Assembly (NCBI GenBank): GCA_016786845.1
Contig: JAEUVB010000016.1
Span: forward strand, 124,001-188,000
DNA length: 64,000 bases
Origin: Chitinophagaceae bacterium
Lineage (GTDB): Bacteria > Bacteroidota > Bacteroidia > Chitinophagales > Chitinophagaceae
Direction: 5' to 3'
Numbering within the stretch: the first letter of the stretch is position 1; each line of letters starts with the position of its first letter. The translations under genes were made by a program, and so were the position numbers. The notes below the pieces were generated by a model. That model did not search any database, was not told where the DNA came from, and saw only the letters and a list, made by a program, of their open reading frames with translations. This document shows, one piece after another, positions 54,681 to 62,807 of this stretch.

Positions 54681-55148
54681 ATCAAAACGGTTTGTGACCT
54701 TAAAATTAGAAACTAAATTTTACAGTTTCGTTTACGGTTTGTCAATTTGTAGAAGAGTATCCGGCTATTCATTGTTGGTTTCTGCTAATACTTTTAAATC
54801 TCTACTTCTCTTGTCTGAATCAGAATTCACAGAATTTTAGAATTTTCAGAATGCGCATCCCTTGAAACTCCTATGTTTATTCTACAAATCTCTGACATTA
54901 TATACTTTGTAGCTCTCTGTATCAAACTCGGCTCAACTCTGTATCAAACTCGGCTCAACTCTGTGTCAAACTCTGCTCAACTCTGTGTTATACTCTGTGT
55001 TATACTCTGTGTTATACTCTGTGAAACTCTGTGGTCCGGCATTCATACAAACTCTATACCCAACTCTGAGCAACTCTGTGTTTTGCATTTAACCAAACGC
55101 AGCGTTCAGATTCAAAACCACTTGAATGTAAATATCACTTGCTTTACA
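54681..55148. other. 468-bp gap holding a tandem-repeat tract
   Basis: No gene is supported here. The central part (54915-55033) is a tandem repeat. Outside it the sequence is AT-rich, and more CTCTG-containing words occur at about 55050-55080. The gap separates the start of the MORN/TonB_C-like gene from the end of mqnC, both on the minus strand. Confidence 0.7.
54915..55033. repeat. Tandem repeats: 22-bp unit x3, then 12-bp unit x3
   Basis: Three 22-bp units starting CTCTGTATCAAACTCGGCTC or a close variant occupy 54915-54936, 54937-54958 and 54959-54980; the first two are identical. Three identical 12-bp units CTCTGTGTTATA follow at 54981-55016, then two partial units starting CTCTGTG. Every unit starts with CTCTGT. 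Confidence 0.9.
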
Positions 55149-56273
55149 TCAATAATCAATCACCTGCTCTTGTATCGTCTGTGGTAATTCACGGAAAACA
55201 TATTTCTGTGTTCTCAACTGAGGTTCAAACCCTGCCTGACGAATCGCCTCCTGTATACTCTTGTAGGTAAACCGGTGAGGAGCTCCTGCTGCACTCACCA
55301 CATTTTCTTCGAGCATGATGGATCCGAAATCATTGGCACCGCTGTGCAAAGCAACCTGAGCAATTTCCTTACCCACCGTGAGCCAAGATGCTTGTATGTT
55401 TTTAATATTGGGCAACATGATTCTGCAAAGAGCTATCATGCGGATATATTCTTCTCCTGTCGTATTGTTTTTAGTACCCCGAATGCGCGTCAGCAAGGTA
55501 TCCACATCCTGGAAAGTCCAGGGTATGAAAGCAAGGAATCCGTTTGCTTCTTTTGGCTTTTCACTTTGCACCTGACGGATGGCCACCAGATGTTCAAATC
55601 GCTCGAGTAAGGTTTCCACATGCCCAAACATCATCGTTCCTGAGGTGGTGATATCGAGTTGATGTGCGGCCCGCATAATATCCAACCACTCTTTAGCTCC
55701 GCATTTCCCTTTAGAAATGAGACGGCGAACACGGTCATTGAGGATCTCGGCACCGGCTCCGGGCAAACTATCCATGCCGGCTGCTTTGAGGGCAGACAAT
55801 ACTTCCGTATGTGATTTTTTTTCCAGTTTGCAAATATGAGCCACTTCCGGCGGGCCTAAAGTATGCAGTTTAATATCGGGGTAGAGTGATTTCAGTTCTT
55901 TAAAAAGGTCGACATAAAAATTTAATCCCAATGCCGGATGATGCCCTCCCTGAAGCAGCAGCTGATCGCCACCCCAACGCAAGGTTTCTTCAATCTTGAT
56001 TTTGTAGGTTTCAATATCGGTGATATAGGATTCGGGGTGCCCGGGTATGCGATAGAAATTGCAAAACTTACAATTGGCGATGCATACATTGGTGGTGTTT
56101 ACATTGCGGTCGATCTGCCAGGTGACCTTACCGTGAGGTACTTGTTGTTTACGCAACTCATTCGCGATCCATTGAAGTTCGGCCAGAGGTGCATGTTCGA
56201 AAAGATAGACCCCCTCTTCGGCCGTCAGGCTGTCGAATCGGGATGCTCGGGTATAAAGGTCCTGCAGATTCAT
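55149..56273 (-). CDS. mqnC: Cyclic dehypoxanthinyl futalosine synthase (menaquinone, futalosine pathway)
   Basis: MqnC is a radical SAM enzyme that closes the ring of dehypoxanthine futalosine. The 374-residue protein has the [4Fe-4S]/SAM cysteines in 'NVCIANCKFCNFYRIPGHPE' near residue 60 (C-x3-C-x2-C), then 'GGDQLLLQGGHHPALG' and 'SLPGAGAEILNDRVRR', as in MqnC and MqnE; 'FLAFIPWTFQ' and 'NIQASWLTVGKEIAQVAL' favour MqnC. It implies menaquinone made by the futalosine route, the quinone used by the nearby succinate dehydrogenase. A near-consensus box TATCTTCG (56278-56285) ends 4 nt before the ATG. Confidence 0.92.
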   Translation of the reverse strand: MNLQDLYTRASRFDSLTAEEGVYLFEHAPLAELQWIANELRKQQVPHGKVTWQIDRNVNTTNVCIANCKFCNFYRIPGHPESYITDIETYKIKIEETLRWGGDQLLLQGGHHPALGLNFYVDLFKELKSLYPDIKLHTLGPPEVAHICKLEKKSHTEVLSALKAAGMDSLPGAGAEILNDRVRRLISKGKCGAKEWLDIMRAAHQLDITTSGTMMFGHVETLLERFEHLVAIRQVQSEKPKEANGFLAFIPWTFQDVDTLLTRIRGTKNNTTGEEYIRMIALCRIMLPNIKNIQASWLTVGKEIAQVALHSGANDFGSIMLEENVVSAAGAPHRFTYKSIQEAIRQAGFEPQLRTQKYVFRELPQTIQEQVIDY

Positions 56274-56277
56274 GCGG

Positions 56278-56285
56278 CGAAGATA
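56278..56285 (-). promoter_or_regulatory. -7 box TATCTTCG for mqnC
   Basis: The minus strand reads TATCTTCG, one mismatch from TAnnTTTG, with 4 nt to the ATG at 56273. Confidence 0.4.
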
Positions 56286-56380
56286 CTGAATGGCATTTTG
56301 AGTGTTAAGTTTTTCCCGGATTACTATGGAATCTCCGATATTTCGTTTTAAAACATTACCGGCGAGTCCTTTGAATTTCT

Positions 56381-56923
56381 CTATTTCGAAATGGCTCCGG
56401 TGATTTCAGCACTCATGGGTTCTACACCCGGCGCAAACACTTCAATCAATTTTCCGTTTTCATCGATGAGGTATTTTTGAAAATTCCATTTCACAGAATT
56501 ATCGCTGAACCCATTGTATTTTTTTTGCGTGAGCCAAACATATACCGGATGCATGTCACGTCCTTTCACCGAGATTTTGGCGGCCATTGGAAAAGTGACC
56601 CCATAGTTTTTCTGACAAAATGATTGGATGGTCTCGTTGTTTCCGGGCTCCTGAAAAAGAAAATTATTGGCCGGGAATCCGATGATCACCAACTGATCTT
56701 TATATTTTTCATACAGCTTTTGCAGACCTTCGTATTGTGGGGTATAGCCGCATTTGGACGCGGTATTGACGATCAGGATTTTTTTGCCTTTGTATTTGGA
56801 AAGATCTATGGTGCCGCCGTCCAAAGCCGTGACTTTAAAATCATAGATGGTTTTGGTTTGTGCATCAAGGGCCTTAGGGCCAAACAGAAATGAAAGCATA
56901 CATAAAAGAATTAAACGATACAT
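56381..56923 (-). CDS. Glutathione peroxidase-family protein, exported
   Basis: The protein has 180 residues from ATG 56923 (MYRLILLCMLSF); longer readings run into the divergent gene and are unlikely. A signal peptide ends near 'LDAQT'. The thioredoxin-fold domain has the active Cys (not selenocysteine) in 'NTASKCGYTPQYEGL', 'GFPANNFLFQEPG' with the Gln, and the Trp-Asn in 'VKWNFQKYLID'. Family members of this type use thioredoxin-like donors more than glutathione. It should reduce peroxides in the periplasm. A TACATTTA box (one mismatch) lies upstream. Confidence 0.92.
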   Translation of the reverse strand: MYRLILLCMLSFLFGPKALDAQTKTIYDFKVTALDGGTIDLSKYKGKKILIVNTASKCGYTPQYEGLQKLYEKYKDQLVIIGFPANNFLFQEPGNNETIQSFCQKNYGVTFPMAAKISVKGRDMHPVYVWLTQKKYNGFSDNSVKWNFQKYLIDENGKLIEVFAPGVEPMSAEITGAISK

Positions 56924-57064
56924 GTGAATGATTTTTAGAACTGTAAATGTACACGAAGCGGAACGATCAAGACTATAGAGTTTGCCAATCCCATATTCCG
57001 AAGGCCTCAGGCGCCCGTTTCTTCCTGTACCTGCATAGAAATAATTTGTAATTTCACGCCCGGA

Positions 57065-58135
57065 ATGAAAAAATGGATAGGAATACTGTTGTGGATCATG
57101 TATGCATCGTTTGCCTGCGCCCAGTCTGATTCTGCAAAAGTGTTTCGTGTGCAAGCTTATGGTGAGCTCTATTACAGTTACGATGGGCGTGAACCCGAGA
57201 ATCACGAAAAACCATCTTTTATCTACAACCACAAAAGGCATAATGAACTCAACCTCAATCTGGCTTATCTTAAAGGTAGTTATGATGATGGTTCTATACG
57301 GGCCAATATCGCTTTCATGGCCGGCACCTATGCACGCTACAATCTGGCATCAGAACCCGGATGGGCACAGTTTGTATTTGAAGCCAATGCCGGATTCAAA
57401 CTCTCGAAAAAAAAATCGCTTTGGTTTGATGCCGGTATCATGCCCTCTCACATTGGTTTTGAAAGTGCGGTAGGATCCGATTGCTGGACTCTCACCCGCA
57501 GTCTCGTTGCAGAAAATTCTCCTTATTATGAAACGGGTGCCCGTTTGTCCTATACCACCACCAACAACAAACTCTATACAGCCATCATGGTTTTAAACGG
57601 ATGGCAACATATTCAACGACCCGACTATATCCAAAGACCATCCCTGGGGTTACAGTTGACCCACAAACCAACAAATGACCTCACCCTCAATTACAGCAAT
57701 TTCGTCGGCAGCGATCAGGCTGATAGCGCGAAAGCCATCAGACATTATCACAATCTGTATCTGCAATATCAGATGTTCACCTCCTTGGGGTTAACCGCAG
57801 GACTGGATTACGGAGTGGATAAGTATACACCGGTCAAATATGGGCATTGGCTGGCTCCGGTGGTGATGTTGAGATATTCTTTTTGCAAACGTTGGTTTAT
57901 GACTGCCCGAGGTGAATATTTTCATGATCCACAGCAAGTCATCGTAAAAACTGGATCTCCAAATGGACTGCAAGTTTGGGGCTATTCATTGAATCTGGAT
58001 TATCAGATCCGGCCTCATTTAATGATTCGCGCAGAAGGAAAAAGATTCAATGCACAACGGCCCGTTTTTTCAGATGCCGGCGTTTTCGTTACCAATAATA
58101 GCAACCTCACTTTAGCTATGTGTGTAAGGCTATAA
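57065..58135 (+). CDS. Outer-membrane porin, BBP2 (OmpL-like-2) family
   Basis: The 356-residue protein has a signal peptide (1-19, 'SFACAQ') and a barrel with strands such as 'VQAYGELYYSYD', 'HNELNLNLAYLKGSY', 'GIMPSHIGFESAVG' and 'YYETGARLSYTT'. The 'RHNELNLNLAYLKG' and 'LTRSLVAENSPYYETG' blocks are characteristic of the beta-barrel porin-2 family. Substrates are not known. It is divergent from the glutathione peroxidase gene and converges with gpsA, 12 bp away. Confidence 0.85.
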   Translation: MKKWIGILLWIMYASFACAQSDSAKVFRVQAYGELYYSYDGREPENHEKPSFIYNHKRHNELNLNLAYLKGSYDDGSIRANIAFMAGTYARYNLASEPGWAQFVFEANAGFKLSKKKSLWFDAGIMPSHIGFESAVGSDCWTLTRSLVAENSPYYETGARLSYTTTNNKLYTAIMVLNGWQHIQRPDYIQRPSLGLQLTHKPTNDLTLNYSNFVGSDQADSAKAIRHYHNLYLQYQMFTSLGLTAGLDYGVDKYTPVKYGHWLAPVVMLRYSFCKRWFMTARGEYFHDPQQVIVKTGSPNGLQVWGYSLNLDYQIRPHLMIRAEGKRFNAQRPVFSDAGVFVTNNSNLTLAMCVRL

Positions 58136-58147
58136 TGGAGTCCTTGA

Positions 58148-59146
58148 TTAGGAAAAAATACCTTCAATTTTTCGAAAGGCTTCCGCAGGTGATTCATTCA
58201 GCCAAAGGATAGCATAGATGGTATCGGCAATCGGCAATGGATAATGATACTTCATACTAATCTCATGGATTCCTTTAGAAGCATAATAACCTTCGGCCAC
58301 CATATTGAGTTCGAGTTTCGCGGCATTCACGCTATAGCCCTTTCCGATAAAATTACCAAAAGTGCGGTTGCGGCTGTGTAAGGAATAGCAAGTGACCAAC
58401 AAATCTCCGAGGTAAGCACTGGTATTGTAATGATGTTGAGTTTGTGTACTGATCACATCCATAAAGCGTTGAAGTTCGGCAAAACAATTGGTGATATATA
58501 CACTCATGAAATTATCGCCATAGTCGAGTCCGTGCGCTATGCCTGCTCCCAGTGCGTAAATATTTTTCAGTACCGCTGCATATTGCACCCCGTTGACATC
58601 GTTGCTCACGATGGTTTGCAGTTTAGGACTTTGAAACAGGGCCGCAATCGATGCTGCCACTTTGGTATCATCCGACGCAAAGGTGAGATAGGATAGTTTG
58701 TCGGCGGCCACTTCTTCGGCATGACAAGGTCCGCTGATGCAACAATAATTTTCGGTCGGCAAATCGAAATGATCTTTCAAATATTCATTCAGAAGTTGAG
58801 AATGGCCGGGGAGTATGCCTTTTACCGCCGACAATACCACCTTGCCCTTGAAGGTATCCTTAGGCAGAATGGCGAATACATCGGCAATAAAAGCAGATGG
58901 AATCCCCACGAGGATGATATCACTTTGATGTATGGCTTGTATCAGATCGGTATGCAATCCGATCAAGTTCATATCAAATTGTACCGTGGTCAGGTAATGG
59001 GGGTTATGCCCTGTTTCTTGCAAACTTTTCAAGGCATCGGCACTACGCATCCACCACTGTATAGACTGCCCGTTATCGGTCAGAATTTTTGCGAGGGCCG
59101 AACTCCAACTTCCATTGCCAAGTATGGTGATGCTTTGTACGCTCAT
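58148..59146 (-). CDS. gpsA: Glycerol-3-phosphate dehydrogenase [NAD(P)+]
   Basis: GpsA reduces dihydroxyacetone phosphate to glycerol 3-phosphate for phospholipid synthesis. The 332-residue protein has the nucleotide-binding 'ITILGNGSWSSALAKIL' (a variant of the usual G-A-G-S-W-G-T-A), 'VVLSAVKGILPG' near 105, 'CCISGPCHAEEVAAD' near 140 and the catalytic Lys in 'AAVLKNIYALGAGIAHGL' near 190. A near-consensus box TACCTTCG (59164-59171) lies 17 nt upstream. Confidence 0.95.
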   Translation of the reverse strand: MSVQSITILGNGSWSSALAKILTDNGQSIQWWMRSADALKSLQETGHNPHYLTTVQFDMNLIGLHTDLIQAIHQSDIILVGIPSAFIADVFAILPKDTFKGKVVLSAVKGILPGHSQLLNEYLKDHFDLPTENYCCISGPCHAEEVAADKLSYLTFASDDTKVAASIAALFQSPKLQTIVSNDVNGVQYAAVLKNIYALGAGIAHGLDYGDNFMSVYITNCFAELQRFMDVISTQTQHHYNTSAYLGDLLVTCYSLHSRNRTFGNFIGKGYSVNAAKLELNMVAEGYYASKGIHEISMKYHYPLPIADTIYAILWLNESPAEAFRKIEGIFS

Positions 59147-59177
59147 GGGAATGATTGTGAGGCCGAAGGTAAGGAAA

Positions 59178-59218
59178 TAGTACTAAGTAGTTAGTACTTA
59201 GTACTAAGTAGAGAGTAC
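59178..59218. repeat. AGTACT-rich short repeat tract
   Basis: The 13-mer TAGTACTAAGTAG occurs at 59178-59190 and 59199-59211, with another AGTACT palindrome between them at 59193-59198. It lies just upstream of the gpsA promoter candidate. Confidence 0.7.
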
Positions 59219-59239
59219 GGACACGACGAACACTTATCT

Positions 59240-60097
59240 TTAAATGGACTTATGTGCCGGGAAGAGCTTCTTCCGAAACACGATCAGGGCGAGGATGCTG
59301 ATGAGGAGGAATGGCCAGAGATGCAGCAGACCAATGATGAAGAGCGAAAAGACTTCCCATCCTTTGCCCAATGCATTCACCGCGCCCACATAAAAAGGTC
59401 GTTGAGCCTCTTTGGCGGTGGCAATCATTTCTTTGTCGGTATATTTTTTGCCTTCCAGGCGTATGTCAAACCAAAGGTATTTGGTACGATAGGCTAGTTT
59501 GCTGTAATCGGCTTTGCGATGAATACGGGTCTCGCGGCGATCGGTTTGATAAGCATCCCGTGCGAGGGTTTGTTTTTTAGGGGCAGCGGTTCCGGCCACA
59601 TCATCCACTTGAACCAATTCCTTTTTCTCCCTCAAGTCTTCGGTCACATCCTCTTCATCTAAGAGAAAATTTTCTATTCGTCCATCCTGATGCAAAATGT
59701 ATTGTATGAAGGTGTCTGCCGATTCTACTGGTACTTTCACCTTCACAAATCCGTTGGGATGTATGCTGCGTATCACATAGCTGCTGTCCAGACTATGTTC
59801 TACTTCTTTCTCCGATTCGGTTTGGTTGTGGAGTTCGTAATGGATCACATGACCTTTGAGGGCCGACACAGTTTGTTGCAGCGATAAAATTTGATCTTCC
59901 ACACGGTCGACACTCAGGGCAATGTCGGCGGTCTTGATGACGGTTCGTGCTGTATCGCTTTCCGATTCGCTGCTGATGCTTTCGGTGGGAGCCGCAGCGC
60001 TCATGCCCTGCTTCTCATAGGACGATTCATTACAAGAGAAAAAAGAAATGGACAATAGAATGCCTGTGGCCACAAGGGCCTGATTTTTTGTGAACAT
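59240..60097 (-). CDS. DUF4349-domain lipoprotein
   Basis: The protein has 285 residues from ATG 60097. The leader 'ALVATGILLSISFFSC' ends in a lipobox. The domain 'VIKTADIALSVDRVEDQILS' through 'GHVIHYELHN' and 'VKVKVPVESADTFIQYILH' matches DUF4349, a periplasmic domain with a coiled-coil hairpin. One C-terminal membrane helix ('GLLHLWPFLLISILALIVF') and a basic tail follow. In other bacteria such proteins sit in the envelope and their role is unknown. An in-frame ATG at 60139 is less likely. The gene is divergent from prfA across the folded segment at 60331-60455. Confidence 0.88.
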   Translation of the reverse strand: MFTKNQALVATGILLSISFFSCNESSYEKQGMSAAAPTESISSESESDTARTVIKTADIALSVDRVEDQILSLQQTVSALKGHVIHYELHNQTESEKEVEHSLDSSYVIRSIHPNGFVKVKVPVESADTFIQYILHQDGRIENFLLDEEDVTEDLREKKELVQVDDVAGTAAPKKQTLARDAYQTDRRETRIHRKADYSKLAYRTKYLWFDIRLEGKKYTDKEMIATAKEAQRPFYVGAVNALGKGWEVFSLFIIGLLHLWPFLLISILALIVFRKKLFPAHKSI

Positions 60098-60330
60098 ATA
60101 AAGGGGTTTAGTGTATCTATTGATCCCGGAAAGCTTCAAAGGGTAACCCGCAAAAAAAAGTTAAGGATATATGGACAAAACCTCTGATACTTCGTTATGC
60201 AAATTTTTTTAATCCTTTATTTACATGAGTAAACGCAGTCTTAAAAAAATTTCCATGCCTCGTCTGAGAGGTTTTCTCCATATATCCTACGTAGAACGAT
60301 TTTGAAGTAAAAGCTCCCGGTCTTACGCAA

Positions 60331-60455
60331 GCGGTCTCGTCAAACTATAGACGAGATAGTAGAAAGCATGTCTGAGTGGGTCAACCAGACGGGCCTCCAT
60401 AGCAGCGCTTTGGCGCTATGGAGTTTGGAACGGAAAGCGTGTTCGCCGCCCAAAA
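60331..60455 (+). ncRNA. Candidate structured non-coding RNA upstream of prfA (strand uncertain)
   Basis: Four hairpins follow each other: TCTCGTC/GACGAGA with an 8-nt loop (60335-60356, 7-bp perfect); GTCTG/CAGAC (60370-60390); CTCCATAGC/GCTATGGAG (60395-60423, 9-bp perfect, with an alternative inner AGCGC/GCGCT); and TTTGG/CCAAA (60424-60454). The segment is richer in G and C than its flanks. It lies between two divergent genes, so a terminator role is not needed. I cannot match it to tmRNA, RNase P RNA, 6S RNA or SRP RNA from memory. The strand is not fixed, because every stem works on both strands; plus is given only as a placeholder. Confidence 0.4.
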
Positions 60456-60531
60456 ATGTATTCTAACGGCCCTTCCAATTTTTAGCTTCATCATTTTCTC
60501 CCGATCTGCTTTCCTGCCCGACCGAATTGTA

Positions 60532-60539
60532 TATCTTTG
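60532..60539 (+). promoter_or_regulatory. -7 box TATCTTTG for prfA
   Basis: TATCTTTG matches TAnnTTTG and ends 6 nt before the ATG at 60546, the same layout as valS. An in-frame TTG at 60537 lies inside the box. Confidence 0.65.
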
Positions 60540-60545
60540 CCGGCT

Positions 60546-61619
60546 ATGTTAGATAAGTTAGAAGCGATCAAGGGTCGTTTTGACAATATTGGGGTCTCGC
60601 TCACCAATCCTGAAGTGGTGTCGGATCAGAAGCGTTTTTCGCAGTTGAGCAAAGAATATCGCAAGCTCGAAAAGATTGTGGATGCCTATAAGCAATACAA
60701 AAATTGTTTGGGCACCATCGAATTTGCCAAAGAAGTGCTCGAAGGCGAGAGCGATGAAGAATTGCGCGACATGGCTAAAAATGATTTGGCCGACGCTGAA
60801 ATTGAGCAACAATCTTTAGAAGAAAATATCCGTCAGCTCCTCATCCCGAAAGATCCTCAGGATGAGAAGAATGCTGTGATGGAAATTCGTGCCGGAACCG
60901 GTGGCGATGAGGCTTCACTCTTTGCCGGCGACCTGATGCGCATGTATATCAAGTATGCCGAAAACAAAGGTTGGAAAGTAGCCGTGGTGGATGAAAATGA
61001 AGGAACAGCCGGCGGGTATAAAGAAGTGATCTTAGAAATTGTAGGCGATGATGTATACGGGGTACTCAAATATGAAAGCGGTGTACATCGGGTGCAACGC
61101 GTGCCGGCAACCGAAGCGAGCGGACGGGTACATACATCTGCTGCTACCGTAGCCGTGATGCCCGAAGCCGAAGAGATCGATTTCGAATTGAAAGAATCGG
61201 ATTTGAAAATGGAAACGGCCCGAAGCGGTGGTGCGGGTGGACAGAATGTAAACAAGGTAGAAACCAAAGTGATCCTCACCCACGTACCGACCGGAACCGT
61301 CATTACTTGTCAGACCGAAAGAACCCAGCTCGGCAACCGCGATAAAGCGACTCAGATGATGCGAACCAAACTCTATGAAGAACAGGTGCGCAAACATGAA
61401 GAAGAAATTTCCCGCAACCGTAAAACCCTCGTGAGCAGCGGCGACCGTTCGGCCAAAATACGAACCTATAACTGGCCCCAGGGACGCATCACCGACCACC
61501 GTATCAACAAGACCGTCTATTCACTCGACAACTTTATCAACGGCGATATACAGGATATGATCGATGCACTGCAGTTTGCCGAGAACGCCGAGAAGATGAA
61601 GGCGGGCGAAGGGGTGTAG
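60546..61619 (+). CDS. prfA: Peptide chain release factor 1
   Basis: RF1 ends translation at UAA and UAG. The 357 residues match RF1 length. The anticodon-like motif is Pro-Ala-Thr in '[18 protein letters not shown]' near residue 185, which is RF1 rather than RF2 (Ser-Pro-Phe). The GGQ that triggers peptide release is in '[18 protein letters not shown]' near 230. The N-terminal domain 1 is a helical coiled coil. ATG 60546 is preferred because a promoter box ends 6 nt before it. No prmC or hemA is adjacent. Confidence 0.97.
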   Translation: MLDKLEAIKGRFDNIGVSLTNPEVVSDQKRFSQLSKEYRKLEKIVDAYKQYKNCLGTIEFAKEVLEGESDEELRDMAKNDLADAEIEQQSLEENIRQLLIPKDPQDEKNAVMEIRAGTGGDEASLFAGDLMRMYIKYAENKGWKVAVVDENEGTAGGYKEVILEIVGDDVYGVLKYESGVHRVQRVPATEASGRVHTSAATVAVMPEAEEIDFELKESDLKMETARSGGAGGQNVNKVETKVILTHVPTGTVITCQTERTQLGNRDKATQMMRTKLYEEQVRKHEEEISRNRKTLVSSGDRSAKIRTYNWPQGRITDHRINKTVYSLDNFINGDIQDMIDALQFAENAEKMKAGEGV

Positions 61620-61810
61620 GAATCTTTTTTAGGAAATGCGAAAGAGTTACTTGATATCGGTGAATTTCAAGCGTTCTATAAATTGGTTAGTAACATACTT
61701 TGAATACATCCCCATATTTAAAGTTGATTTCCTAAACTATTTTGCTTAAATTGCTATTCAATTCACATTGAATGCAGGGGATTATTTATCAAACCATAAA
61801 TTCAAATATC

Positions 61811-62419
61811 ATGAAAAAAACAATTCAAAGAATTACAGCCCTTACCCTTGCAGCCGTACTCTTGAGTATCACCGGTTTTGCGGCCAAAAAGAAAAGTGAC
61901 TCGGGTGTAAAACCGGCCTTTGACAAAGGCTCAAAAACGATAGGTATTTTTGCAGGCCTTGGGATGAGTTACGGCTACTATGGAAGCCCTGTGCAATTGC
62001 CTGCATTGGGTATCATTTACGATCAGGGAATTGTGGCCAATGTAGGTCCCGGAACGATTGGTATAGGTGGTATCTTGGCTTATAAAGGAGCTAGTTATAA
62101 GTATCCTAACGGTGGTTACAAAGCGACATGGACCAATTATATTATTGCTGTAAGAGGTACATATCACCTGACCATCCTGAAAGATAAAAATAATAAGTTC
62201 GATCCGTATGCCGGTGTAATGGCAGGGGTACGAATTTATCAGTACGAGGATACATATTATAACACCTTGCCTGTCAACCCTTATAGCTATGGCTCCGCTT
62301 ACATGATCACGGGTGCCTTTGTAGGTGCCAAATACAATTTTTCTAAGAACTTTGGAGCCTTTGCAGAATTCGGATATGATATTTCCAATCTAAGGATTGG
62401 ATTGAACTTTAATTTCTAA
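61811..62419 (+). CDS. Small outer-membrane beta-barrel protein
   Basis: The protein has 202 residues from ATG 61811. 'ITALTLAAVLLSITGFAA' is a signal peptide. The mature barrel shows 'TIGIFAGLGMSYGYYGSPV', 'GTIGIGGILAYKGASY', 'YIIAVRGTYHLTIL', 'DPYAGVMAGVRIYQYED', 'GAFVGAKYNFSKNFGAFAEF' and the closing strand 'SNLRIGLNFNF', typical of an 8-stranded outer-membrane barrel. The start ATG lies after a short N-terminal reading that begins at 61772. The function is unknown. Confidence 0.82.
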   Translation: MKKTIQRITALTLAAVLLSITGFAAKKKSDSGVKPAFDKGSKTIGIFAGLGMSYGYYGSPVQLPALGIIYDQGIVANVGPGTIGIGGILAYKGASYKYPNGGYKATWTNYIIAVRGTYHLTILKDKNNKFDPYAGVMAGVRIYQYEDTYYNTLPVNPYSYGSAYMITGAFVGAKYNFSKNFGAFAEFGYDISNLRIGLNFNF

Positions 62420-62807
62420 CATACAGAGAGGTACTTCACTTTCTGTTTCCCGGGTGGGGTCATTCGCTGAAATAGGTCTTTAGGTGTCATAATTTAAACT
62501 TCTTGTTCTATATATTGGACAAGTAAAATAAACTAGTGAGGCTGATGGTCAACGAATAGGAAACAGAATTTCCGCTTTTGGACCCTTGAATAAAGGTTCC
62601 TGTCTTTGTTTTGAATGGTTGGAGATTTGATTCGCACCGGATGATTGATTATAAGGCTTGGCGTTGTTTTGAATTAAGAAGTTACTAAAAACCCAAACTA
62701 ATTCTTCCTTCTTCTTCCAAATCCCCTTTGCTTCTATTACCTTTGCCACCCAATCCCAATCCCGTCTTCGTTTTAACCGCTTCATGTGACTATGAGGTAA
62801 AAAAAAA
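62420..62807. other. 388-bp gap with the carB promoter
   Basis: No gene is supported on either strand. A weak CTTGT/ACAAG hairpin lies near 62501-62522. The last 100 bp are pyrimidine-rich and contain the probable carB promoter box at 62738-62745. Confidence 0.6.
62738..62745 (+). promoter_or_regulatory. -7 box TACCTTTG for carB
   Basis: TACCTTTG matches TAnnTTTG. It lies 62 nt before the carB ATG at 62808, so a leader of about 55 nt is expected. Confidence 0.55.

Larger units (their letters stand above)
60098..60545. other. 448-bp divergent gap with candidate RNA and prfA promoter
   Basis: No protein gene is supported. The gap holds the candidate structured RNA (60331-60455) and the prfA promoter (60532-60539). 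The first 230 bp are AT-rich and carry no feature I can name beyond a weak CCTC/GAGG hairpin near 60257-60270. Confidence 0.6.

Noticed and set aside
54915..55033. CRISPR array
   Set aside because: The units abut without unique spacers, are 22 or 12 bp rather than 28-47 bp, and no cas gene is present.
54873..55187. 104-residue open frame across the tandem repeats
   Set aside because: The translation is just the CTCTG repeat read in frame, it has no homolog pattern, and it runs into mqnC.
60362..60513. tRNA-Ser or other class II tRNA
   Set aside because: A D-arm-like TGTCTGAGTGG and a pair of matching 7-mers (GAAAGCA, TGCTTTC) exist, but they span 152 nt, with no T arm and no anticodon arm at the right place.
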